NCBI GenBank assembly: GCA_002633005.1
Contig: NMRA01000012.1
Location: forward strand, 1,080,730-1,144,729
Origin: Phoronis australis
Lineage: Eukaryota; Phoronida; Phoronidae
Direction: 5' to 3'
DNA: 64,000 bases
Below are positions 1-10,084 of the stretch, piece by piece (within the stretch, counting starts at the first letter, position 1; every line of letters begins with the position of its first letter). The translations under genes and the position numbers were made by a program. The notes under the pieces are model-generated. The model did no database searches. It was not told the origin of the DNA and worked only from the letters and a program-made list of their open reading frames with translations.

Positions 1-1340
1 TATATCCGACCAGTGTCAGACTGGTGCACAGCAGACTAATTCGTCGTTTTTTGTTTTAGATAAAAATCAATGACGCCGATTTTGAGAGAAAAACTAAAAA
101 TTTAAGGCTTGTCAGTGTACCATATATTAGCTTCTTTACACTTCACCTGAAGAAAAATAATGATGCTGGTCTTCGGCGGAATCTGTGCAAAGTTAGCCAG
201 CTAGCTACCTGTATGAAGACTAACGGTCACATCGAAAATACACCTGAGCCGGTACCCGCCACTGTGCGTTAGTAGCCTTGGTGCAAAACTGTAACGGTAG
301 GCTATACTTATAGTTTTGCGCTGATGTGGGTAAAAAACTAGCCAAATAAACTGAATCGGACATAAAATTAGAGTCATTAAAAACTACACTCTTTCCTGAG
401 TAAACTAAATAATTTACCGGTGTTGGAAAAATTGGCGTTTTACCGTTCTGCTGCTAAAGTTGTGAAGCGATCTTATACGGTCGGCTTTCGGCGTTCTTCT
501 TAATTCCTCGAGCTAGCGTGCACTGTGCTGTAGTGGTAAAATTAGAGGTAAGAAGGCGCCCAAAGCCCACCGTATCACCCTGAGCACTGAACGTAACTTA
601 CGGGTGCCTATGCGCTACGTTCAAAAGGTGGTTGCCGGGCTGCGCCTAGCCTATATGCGCCTGCGCCCCACTGTGCACTGTGCGTGTATGACACATCATA
701 ACAAACTATCGGAACTAGTTTCATCGGTTATAAGTCCTTAGTATTTCAAATTAATACCAGCAAACCGAATTCAGAACAAATTTTGCTGCTGTGAAGCTGT
801 CATCATCGCCCGAGAGATGTCGCAAAAAATCAGGAAATGGCGCTTGCGAGTGGCGCTTGCGAGTGGCGCTTGCGCGTGTCAAGAGCTACACTCTTACACA
901 GTGTTGCGAAAGGTATAGGTGGCGCTGTGTCAGAGGGTAGTCACGAGCGTACTGTTTTCAAAACGACGACATACTTTTCTATAGGCGGATTTAGGGGGGC
1001 CCAAGGGGCAAAATGAAACAGCAACGGCGTGAAGCGTGAGGCGTTTTTTTTTTGTCCACCGATAAATTTTCCGAACAGAAGGCCCACATCCCTGGCCCCA
1101 GCAACTTTTAGCCGCCTGTGCACATACGGTTTGCCCAATCATCCCAGGGGCAACTTGTTAGCCCCCCTCCCCTTATGGTATCCTAGATCCTCCAATGTTT
1201 TCATTGTCACAAAAGATTGAGACTTACTCAAGAAAATGACGTTGATTAGATTATTTTTCACTTAAAATTTGCCCTGAATGCCGCAGGCATACAGGGGCCC
1301 TAACCAGCCAACCGAGGGGTACGTATTGCCTTGGTGAGTG
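1..1340. repeat. 1.3-kb direct repeat, copy 1 (cut by window start; ends at an assembly N)
   Basis: Position 1 onward matches position 1959 onward with small indels and substitutions for about 1.3 kb. The copy stops at the single N at 1341, seven bases into the left end of the inverted-repeat element seen intact in copy 2. It carries an hAT-like inverted-repeat segment at about 981-1196. Open frames here are short and lie inside repeat DNA. Confidence 0.9.
981..1196. mobile_element. hAT-like MITE remnant, copy 1
   Basis: Left end ATAGGCGGATTTAGGGGGGC and right end GGATACC...GATCCTCCAATG (read inward, TTGGAGGATCTAGG) form imperfect inverted ends of the GGCGGATTTAG type common in non-autonomous hAT elements. 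The interior is G/C-rich near both ends. A matching copy sits at 2905-3126. Confidence 0.45.
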
Positions 1341-1886
1341 NAAGCGAGAGGTATTGGGTAACTGGGTTCGAAACTTGGACTGGAGTAGGAACAAGTGATT
1401 CTGATTGTTCAATATGCAAACCTGACGAGGACCTCTTGGATTCCTGTGCCTTTTAGGCATACTAGAGAAACGCTTGATAGCGATGCGATGTAAAATTGGT
1501 CTGTAAATCTTCAGGCACAAGGATGCTGCCAAACTGAATATGACCAAACCAGAAGTTCTTCAATGACGACCCACGTTGTAAATATACACTGAAGCGTAAC
1601 CTATCGGTGTGGCAACAAAATAGTGAGACTGTGAAAACACATCTACTCGGAACTCGTAAAGTTTCAAATGGTAAACTAATTAACAGGTGTTCTCCGTAAT
1701 GATTTATTTTTGCACCAGAATAAGGATGGCATCACAGTCGTTAATGAAGAAGCAAAGTGTCGATTTCGTGGTTAAAAAGTTGAACAGAGGCGTACCGAAA
1801 AGTGTCATTTTCGACATTTGCACATCTGCAAAACCTGTAGTCATGACCGTCGGTGGGAGAAAAAAAACTCAGGTCGGATAAAGTGG

Positions 1887-1953
1887 CCCCTGATTTTGAG
1901 AACCAGGCAATCACTGAATAACGGGCCCATAAAACTGGTTCTCACAATCAGGG
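1887..1953. mobile_element. 67-bp palindromic element, GAGAACCAG family, copy A
   Basis: Inverted ends CCCCTGATTTTGAGAACCAG and CTGGTTCTCACAATCAGGGA around a 27-nt loop. Related copies are at 32446-32516 and, weaker, 46369-46437. It looks like a tiny MITE or fold-back element. Confidence 0.55.
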
Positions 1954-1958
1954 ACCTC

Positions 1959-3262
1959 TATATGCGACCAGTGTCAGACTGGTGCACAGTCACAGACTAA
2001 TTCGTCGTTTTTTGTTGGATTTTGAGAGAAAAACTAAAAATTTAAGGCTTGTCAGTGTACCATATATTAGCTTCTTTACGCTTCACCTGGTCTTCGGCGG
2101 AATCTGTGCTAAGTTAGCCAGCTAGCTAGCTGTATGAAGACTAACGGTCACATGAAAATACACCTGAGCCGCCGGGTACCCGCCACTGTGCGTGAGTACT
2201 AGAGCCTTGGTGCAAAACTGTAACGGTAGGCTATACTTATAGTTTTGCGCTGATGTGGGTAAAAAACTAGCCAAATAAAATCTGACATAAAATTAGAGTC
2301 ATTAAAAACTACACTCTTTCCTGAGTAAACCATGTAAATAATTTACCGGTGTTGGAAAAACTGGCGTTTTACCGTTCTGCTGCTAAAGTTGTGAAGCGAT
2401 CTTATACGTCGGCTTTCGGCGTTCTTCTTAATTCCTCGAGCTAGCGTGCACTGTGCTGTAGTGGTAAAATTAGAGGTAAGAAGGCGCCCAAAGCCCACCG
2501 TATCACCTTGCCAGAGCACTGAACGTAACTTACGGGTGCCTATGCGCTACGTTCAAATGCCAAAAGGTGGTGGCTGCGCATAGCCTACATGCGCCTGCGC
2601 CCCACTGCGCTCTGTGCGTGTATGACACATCATAACAAACTATCGGAACTAGTTTCATCGGTTATAAGTCCTTAGTATTTCAAATTAATACCAGCAAACC
2701 GAATTCAGAACAAATTTTGCTGCTGTGAAGCTGTCATGTGATCTCCCGAGAGATATGTCGCAAAAAATCAGGAAATGGCGCTTGCGAGTGGCGCTTGCGC
2801 GTGTCAAGAGCTACACTCTTACACAGTGTTGCGAAAGGTATAGGTGGCGCTGTGTCAGAGGGTAGTCACGAGCGTACTGTTTTCAAAACGACGACATACT
2901 TTTCCATAGGCGGATTTAGGGGGGCCCAAGGGGCAAAATGAAACAGCAACGGCGTCAGAAGCGTGAGGCGTTTTTTTTTTTTGTCCACCGATAAATTTTC
3001 CGAACAGAAGGCCCACGTCCCTGGCCCCAGCAACTTTTGGCCGCCTGTGCACATACGGTTTGCCCAATCATCCCAGGGGCAACTTGTTAGCCCCCCTCCC
3101 CTTATGGTATCCTAGATCCTCCAATGTTTTCATTGTCACAAAAGATTGAGACTTACTCAAGAAAATGACGTTGATTAGATTATTTTTCACTTAAAATTTG
3201 CCCTGAATGCCGCAGGCATACAGGGGCCCTAACCAGCCAACCGAGGGGTACGTATTGCCTTG
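1959..3262. repeat. 1.3-kb direct repeat, copy 2
   Basis: This is the second copy of the unit at 1-1340, in the same orientation and separated from it by about 620 bp of unrelated sequence. Differences are mainly indels of 2-20 bp. The copy continues directly into the 311-bp inverted-repeat element at 3263. Confidence 0.9.
2905..3126. mobile_element. hAT-like MITE remnant, copy 2
   Basis: Same structure as 981-1196, carried within the second copy of the 1.3-kb unit. Left end CATAGGCGGATTTAGG; right end reads inward TTGGAGGATCTAGG. Confidence 0.45.
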
Positions 3263-3573
3263 GTGAGTGTCGGCCTGACACCCAGATTTTGCATGCACCC
3301 CCGCCGGTCTTTAGCTCTACATGTTCATACAAGTTTCACGGCGAGGTGACGAGAAGAACCACCCGGGCTGTACGCAATTTCGAGGTCTGTCGGCGCTAAA
3401 CATGCACTTTTACCTAGCTGTATTTCGACGATGGTCTTCATACCGCAGCTGGCTGGCTACACTGCGTGTTGAGCGCCGCTCGGGTAGCTCTGCTCGTCAC
3501 CTCGTCGTGAAAGTTAACATGTAGAGCTAACGACCGGCGGGGGTGCATAATCTGGGAGTCAACCGACACTCAC
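3263..3573. mobile_element. 311-bp MITE with about 70-bp terminal inverted repeats and CTTG target duplication
   Basis: The left end GTGAGTGTCGGCCTGACACC mirrors the right end (reverse complement GTGAGTGTCGGTTGACTCCC), with matching blocks CACCCCCGCCGGTC and TTAGCTCTACATGTT further in. CTTG flanks the element on both sides (3259-3262 and 3574-3577). It has no coding capacity, so it is non-autonomous; the superfamily is not assigned. Confidence 0.75.
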
Positions 3574-3719
3574 CTTGCCCATTACAGCCGTTTATGTGAA
3601 AAACAATCATGTTCTCGCATAATTCTCCGCCTTTTGTAACAAAAAAGAAAAATCTGTCGTTTGAACGCAGTACAGTCATAGATGTCTATTAAGTATTAAG
3701 ATGTCTATGATTACAGTAG

Positions 3720-4195
3720 TCAGTACGCTCGTGAGACGTGTACGCGCCATTTCCTAAATTCTTTGCGAGATCTCTCGGAAGACGATGGCAGCTTCGCAGC
3801 AGCAGAGTTTATTCTGAAGTTCGGTTTGCTGGCATTAAAATACTAGAAACTTTTAACGAAATAAAACCACTCCCTTTAATTTGTTGTGACACCCACACAA
3901 CCTCGTGGAAGAGAACAACAGTTGATTGAAGAATCGGAGAAAAAGAAACTGCCCAATGGGTCACGCTTCATTTTATGGTTCCGAAAGTTGACGCATGATA
4001 AGATCGTTCTAACTTTTGCAGTAGAATAAAGGTAGAACGCCTATTTTCCAACACCAGAAAATAATTTAGTTTACTCAAGAAAGAGTGTAGGTTTTAATGA
4101 AACTAATTTTGTATCAGATTTTATTTGGTCAAATTTTTTTTACCCACATCGGCACAAAGCTGTATATTAAGTATACAGCTTTTCACCAAGGCTAT
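3720..4195. repeat. Decayed inverted copy of the 1.3-kb unit
   Basis: The reverse complement of 3720-3850 matches about 755-955 (e.g. cagtacgctcgtga; ggaaatggcg; gctgctgcgaagctgcc). The reverse complement of 4030-4195 matches about 275-450 (ccttggtg; tgtgggtaaaaa; tactcaagaaagagtgta region). The intervening part is shortened. It is more diverged than copies 1 and 2 are from each other. Confidence 0.7.
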
Positions 4196-4198
4196 GGG

Positions 4199-7100
4199 CA
4201 AAGTCTGTTTGATTTTGAGAAATTATAGTTGACGTATTGTTCTCGAGAAAAAGTGTTACGAGTTCCAATACAATTTAAAGAAATTGTAAGATCCGACATT
4301 TAAGAGGTATATAGAGTTGTCGTTTATTCATTATATACCTCCTTTTTCTGCAACTCTGAGTCTCATATTGTACCAATTACAATTAACGATTCATATGACT
4401 ATCAGACTGCCTCTCTCTTAGCACGCAGCAAACGCGTCAGAGTGGTTGCTAGTCCACCAGCAATAGTTTCCTGCAAGCCAGACTCATAGTCAGCCATGAG
4501 TGAAACGGAGTAAGAGAGTACGCCGTTTAGGTCCGCAATACTGAAGTGCCAAAAAGGAAAAAAAAAATGCCTAAGGTTCGGTCGTGCAAGAAAAAAATCT
4601 CAGTTTCCCAAATTCTGAAGCAAGTTGTATTTTGTTTCTATTGGGTGCTAATTAACTTGACGGACTAGTACCATGGCTGGGACTAAACAACTCCAGTATG
4701 GCTCATGTATGGTCACAGAAATGATGTAGAGTAACTCAGCAACGAAGGCCGCTCCTAACAAGGGCACAGGTTGGTCTTCTCATCACAATAATTCGTTTTT
4801 ACTTTTAATTCGGCGTTGATGACCTCTGGGTAACGGTAACACGTTTATAATATCGCTGTCCACATATGTATACCATTGATTAAATGCTACATATATGCAT
4901 CTCGCTGGAAGTAAATGCGCAACAGCGAAGCGACACCTAGCAGGATAGTTAACTCATGTGCCATCCCAAATAAGGAAGTCACTACAGTCACGAACTCGAC
5001 TGTATTTCCGGCTTGCACGGAAACTGTAGAACTCTAGACAAGAAACCGCGTGCTGGCCGGAGGCTGGAGCGGGGCTAGGTGCTAACCTGACAACAGGCCG
5101 GAATTTATCAGAGCTTTGTACGAGTTCGTGGTTGGATTTCCTCGTTGCAGAGTCCATTTCATGAAAGTGACGTAAAACTTCAGGAAGACAAAAATTTGTT
5201 CTTACGCTCCCACTTTACAATTTCTGAGTAAAGATTTAGTAAAGTAATTTTGAGCGCGTCACTGTATAGAAATTATTTATAGACATTATTTCAGTAACTA
5301 GCTGTTATGTGGATATTCTCAGAAACTGCGCATTTGCTCAAGTGAGACTCCTGGTCCCCTCGGTAGACCTTATGTGAGATTATGTAAGAAGATGGAGATT
5401 TTGTCCCACTTTTCACTTAAGTTTGGAAACCTGCAAGTGGTCTATATTGAAAACGTGGATTTAATTTCCTCCATTGACTTCTCGAATGATAACTGTTATC
5501 ATTTAAAACGACTAGCTCATCCCGCGGACAAATTGTTTGCTGATCTGAGTAGTGTACGTCAGATTCGTTTTTGGTTTCCTCGTTGCCTTGAGAGTGTTTT
5601 AAAAACTTGTTCACTTTCGTATAAAGTTTCAGATAACACCGAGATCAATTATGCAGAATAATATCGTAAACAAGTTGCCGATCGTGACACCACCTGTTAT
5701 TCGCAGCTACCCGCGGTAGATGTAAATGTTGCTTATATGTCTACTGCTAGTGCATCTATTGTCTTCAAACATTTCGTATTCAAAGACATGCGCTGGTAAA
5801 CGTGAAAGCCTCAAATGAAGTCCAATAACGTTGGAACTGTCGTATCTAGTTGGTGGAAAATCGCTAAGGAATAAAACCACGTATAACGATTGATTTCTGG
5901 AGAGAAAAGTTGACAAAAATGGAAAGGAAATTACTTTTTAATTGATACATTGTGACAGCTGTGGCGAGTGTTGGGTACTTTTGTACTTTAAGGTCCTGAG
6001 GTATTGTTGGGTATGGGAGCCAGTCATTACGAACAAGTGGAAAGCCCATCAGTGCGTCCAATTTACTTATTTGCTGCCTATTACGTTTTCTACGTCATTT
6101 CGCTTGTTCATACGTGAGAAATATCAAAACCTAAAAATCCGGGTTATTTGTGAACTTGCAAAACGTAAACAATAGCTGTTTTGTTTATGTTTACGAAAAC
6201 ATCTCTCCACTTGAGCACGAGCAGAATCTTGTGATCAAGTGACACTCGGGGTCAGAAGGTCACCACGAAATGTTTACGCTTGTAGTCAAAAACAAACCTC
6301 AAAACCAATAGTTGTTCGTGCAACATTTTGTGACGGATTTGTAGAACTTGTTCAGGAATCACACAACGACAACGTAATAGTGGTTTTGGGAATAAATGGA
6401 GCGGTATATGCAACTGTTGCAGAAAATATTCATTACAAGAAATGAGGCGCATCAATAGCCCTTTATATGTAATAATCTAATTGTAAGGAAATATGCGTTT
6501 TAGGAATAAAAATTACCTATTTTACCCGTTTGCCAGAAAATTTAAGTCCTCCAGACCACTTCACTTTTTTGACAAAAATACATTTTAAATTGGAAAAACG
6601 TTTTGATGAGGTTTTACACTGATAAATGTCTTCCGAAAAATGTTGATGTAAAAAAACTGAGGCACGCAAAAACGTAAAAAATATTGTTTTTAAATTTATT
6701 TTATTCGTAATATTTTATTAATGTTATCTGCTTTTTATGACCAATTTTCTTAATTGGTAGGATTTTTTTCTTTTTTTTCGGTTGCATAAAAAATACTGAA
6801 GGAAAATTGGAAATTTTACATAACCTGTCCTAGTGGTCACTTAATATTCGTTCTAAAAGAAAATCCTTTTAAACGATTTGTACTTTTGAAGGAATTATTC
6901 GTCTGTGAAAAGCGTCAATTTCAAATCGATACATACTTTACCACGGCCTTATCAATTTGAGACATAGGATTGTCAGCCAATCGTGGAACTTGCGAGAGAA
7001 GGTCGTATTTCCATATGGATTCATTATTACTGTATTAAATACTATTGCTTTACGGCCAGCGTTTGTGTGTGCTTTAATTAAGGACGTGGTCGTTGATTTA

Positions 7101-8050
7101 CATAGGACAATTATTTATTTTCGCAGAGTCCGAAATTTTGGAAGTTTTATTCCACAGCAAATACGTTTTTTGCATGGACACCTTTAGCTGTAGTAGAGTT
7201 CGTTCGCAGTGGTTGAATATTTTATGGAAAGCAAACGTAAAAATTATACGAAACCCTGACTTTGATCTATCAATTGAACTGCGGCTAGAATACGTGACGT
7301 CGAAAACGCAGACTTCAAACTGGTTTAAATCCTAACAGCGACGGTGAATCTTTGTGTTGAGGCAACCATGGAACTTGATTCGGTCAGTGGTTTTCTCACC
7401 TGGAATTATGAACGCTAATTCCTCGTATCAAAACGCGAAAAATGAAGTGTTCTGCGTAAACCACAAACCAAGACCATAGTTTTCAAGATATGGCGCAGCA
7501 TGACGTTTTCAAATTTTAGAATCACAATTCTATACACCATGCTTACTCACTAAAGGTTGTAGTAAGTTTTACCCTAAGAGTGACGATTTTTCACAAAGTT
7601 TGCTATGAGCGTTTTCAAAGTCAATGAACATTTTGAGGAAAGACGGGTCCCCTCCAACCACATACCGACACGTAATCCACATCTGTAACACAGTGAGGAC
7701 CTGAATGGTCTTACCTCTCGGGTATAACTGCGCAATTTCACGTGATAAAAATCAGTTTGGGGCGAAATTAAACAGAGTTCTGGATTGTTTTGAAATAAAT
7801 TGCCGTTTTTCAAGAAGTCAAGTGTTGATGTGCAATGCGAGACAGTATTTCGAGTAATACTACTCAGTTAAAAACATTCTACATTATTTCTGTCGCGAAT
7901 TATGTGCCTTAAACCAAATTTTATAGTGACTCGATTTCACTTAGAGATGACCTACAGCAAGTTCGGTCAAAATTTGGAAGGGCCTGGCCTACCCCTTGGT
8001 TTCTGAAGCACTATTTGACTTGTAAATGCTTTAAAGAGGTTATTATTTAG
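4199..8050. other. Intergenic, no gene recognised
   Basis: AT-rich. I see only short frames without known domains, a diverged inverted pair GACTATCAGACTG / CCAGACTCATAGTC (about 4398-4495), and a forkhead-like inverted motif pair at 6164-6195. Confidence 0.6.
6164..6195. promoter_or_regulatory. Inverted pair of forkhead-type GTAAACA motifs
   Basis: CGTAAACA (6164-6171) and TGTTTACG (6188-6195) are exact inverses 16 bp apart. GTAAACA is the core forkhead site. This is a motif match only, beyond the 3' end of Lhx1/5. Confidence 0.25.
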
Positions 8051-8200
8051 AGTGACTTATTCTTATTAAAATGGCATCCATATTAATATAAGTGGTCCCG
8101 CTCATCGGCCGTCTTCCGACGGAGCTCTCTATAGGAAGCCTCACTTTTGAGGCCCGAAATTCGATTTTTTTGCCTATTTCATTTTAATAAGAATAACTTA
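8051..8200. mobile_element. 150-bp MITE-like inverted-repeat element
   Basis: The left arm ACTTATTCTTATTAAAATGG (8054-8073) mirrors the right arm CATTTTAATAAGAATAACTT (8180-8199). The loop holds two smaller hairpins (CCGTCTTCCGACGG; GCCTCACTTTTGAGGC). Target duplication is unclear. Confidence 0.55.
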
Positions 8201-9499
8201 TTTTAAATAATTAGCTGTGTTTAGTCCAACTATCATAGCAAAAAAAAATTTTTTGACAAGAGTTTGATAATTTGGCGAAGGTTAATTATTAGACAAGAGA
8301 ATGGGAACATAAAGGTTTCTATTTTCCATACAATAATAATGTACATGTCAAGGAAATCAAGTGGAAAAGATCTAAAACATAAATTACTGTACAACGAAGT
8401 GACCCATAAATATCTTTTCGTCATAATCATAAATCGTACACTACCAGTGCGCCGACCTCACTAACTTAAACAGGTCGCAATACAGTTAGTAACAAATAAA
8501 TAACAACTAATAATAATAGTAATACATCACTTGGTTGATTGCCACGAGTCAAATACATGCAATACGCCTCACAGTTAAAACAAGCAATGTGAAGACAAAG
8601 GTCATTCGTTACAACATTCGTCAAAAATTGACGAACATAATAGCGAACGGACGTGACGAAGATCGTCTGTATAAAAAGTGTCAGACGGCGTAAGAAACTC
8701 GATTCCTTAGAGACTACGGTCACAATGTAACCTTGTAACACTATACAATGGAGTAAAAATTACAAACAAAAATGACGTTTGAGATTGTCACCAATAAATA
8801 ACTATAATACATGAGAGCTTGAACATGGATGTTTGATGTAACACGTCCACTAATGCTCCAGCCAGTTTGTAATGAAAATGACACGTCCCCGTCAACAACA
8901 AAAATATTCGCCGTCAAATAAGAGAACGAAATAACAATTTATGAACTTTGAACAAAACCTTCTCACTAACAATGGCACAACTGATCAAGTTATCGTGAGT
9001 AGCCAAACGTTTTTAACCGTTTCAGACACGGGCCACTTATACCTAAATGACAAATAACATCGCTTCCGCAAGAACGTGCAACCAATGCAGCACCAAAGCA
9101 CACCTAAGCTATTGCTCAGCAGGACATAAATTTCTCATACATCTTGTCTTTGTGCATGGGATATGTATGTGCGACTGTCGGGATAGTCACACGCTTGTTT
9201 GACCATCTTAACCAACTGAACGATACCCAAAGTGACAAGGCTTTTAGGTCCCTGTATCTAATTATCTTACAAAAACACACGTCGTCTTAGTGAATATAAT
9301 AACACGACATGTGAAGGCTAAATTCACAAAGCTACGTTTTTCCAACATTATGACATTTTCGAGGTCACATGTTGAATATCAAGAATCAAACTGCGTTATG
9401 CACTGAGAACAACGTTATTTTCTGGGGAGTCGATGTTAATCTTACAAGTCCTAGAGATGATTTACATAAATTAGCTACATGGGAATATGTCATTGTCGT

Positions 9500-9884
9500 T
9501 TTATTCTGGTAAAGCAAATGGTGTTGATGAACTCATCAAATGGAAAACCTTCGTCAATTCGACTAGATTAGCTTTGCATTATCAGAGAAGACAGTGATAT
9601 GAACCGCGTAAACGTTATCACGCGAGGATACACAGATGACATCAATCTATGGAAGATAGTCAAGCGTAGCTCGGTACTTTGATGACTAGAATCGTTGTTT
9701 GAAGACTGTCGACCACTTATTATTGCGTCTTTTAAACACAATGTTGATATCTGCGTCTTTTAAACACAATGTTGATATCGCACAGTCATCTATAAACATA
9801 AATCTGTGAAAATCTTTTGTAAATCGAGCACATCCCGATCTGGCAAGGTTTCTTGGCTTCCACATCATCACCGTTGGCGGATGA
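9500..9884 (-). other. Lhx1: Probable 3' UTR of Lhx1/5 with candidate poly(A) signal
   Basis: Downstream of the TGA on the minus strand, the first AATAAA lies at 9505-9500, about 380 nt from the stop. This would give a short 3' UTR. It contains two perfect tandem copies of a 28-bp unit (9724-9779). The true end could be further downstream; I see no clear GU-rich element. Confidence 0.35.
9724..9779. repeat. Perfect 2 x 28-bp tandem duplication in the likely Lhx1/5 3' UTR
   Basis: The unit starting TGCGTCTTTTAAACACAATG and ending TTGATATC occurs twice back to back with no mismatches (9724-9751, 9752-9779). The perfect identity implies a recent duplication. Confidence 0.9.
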
Positions 9885-10084
9885 TCACCACGACTCCACC
9901 ATTTCGTGAGGAGGCGGATGTGATAATGTCTGATTGAAACCGGAACTCAGGACTGTTCTCGTCTGACTAGGCGTCACATTAAAATGCGAATCGGAATGTG
10001 GCAGAGATCCTGGCAAGGACTCGGGGCTGGAAGCGGGCATCACATCAGCCGGGCCGCCAATGTAACCATCAGACAGCACGCCAC
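9885..10084 (-). CDS. Lhx1: Lhx1/5 terminal coding exon 6
   Basis: The acceptor ATCGCAATAG precedes 10084. The exon encodes [20 protein letters not shown], a Ser/Pro-rich stretch, and ends [13 protein letters not shown] then TGA at 9887-9885. Vertebrate LHX1 ends LSHPPEMNEAAVW, so both the tail motif and the terminal Trp are kept. Frame closure to the stop gives a multiple of three for the whole CDS, which supports all upstream junctions. The acceptor's pyrimidine tract is interrupted (TTTTTATCGCAATAG), the weakest of the five. Confidence 0.93.
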
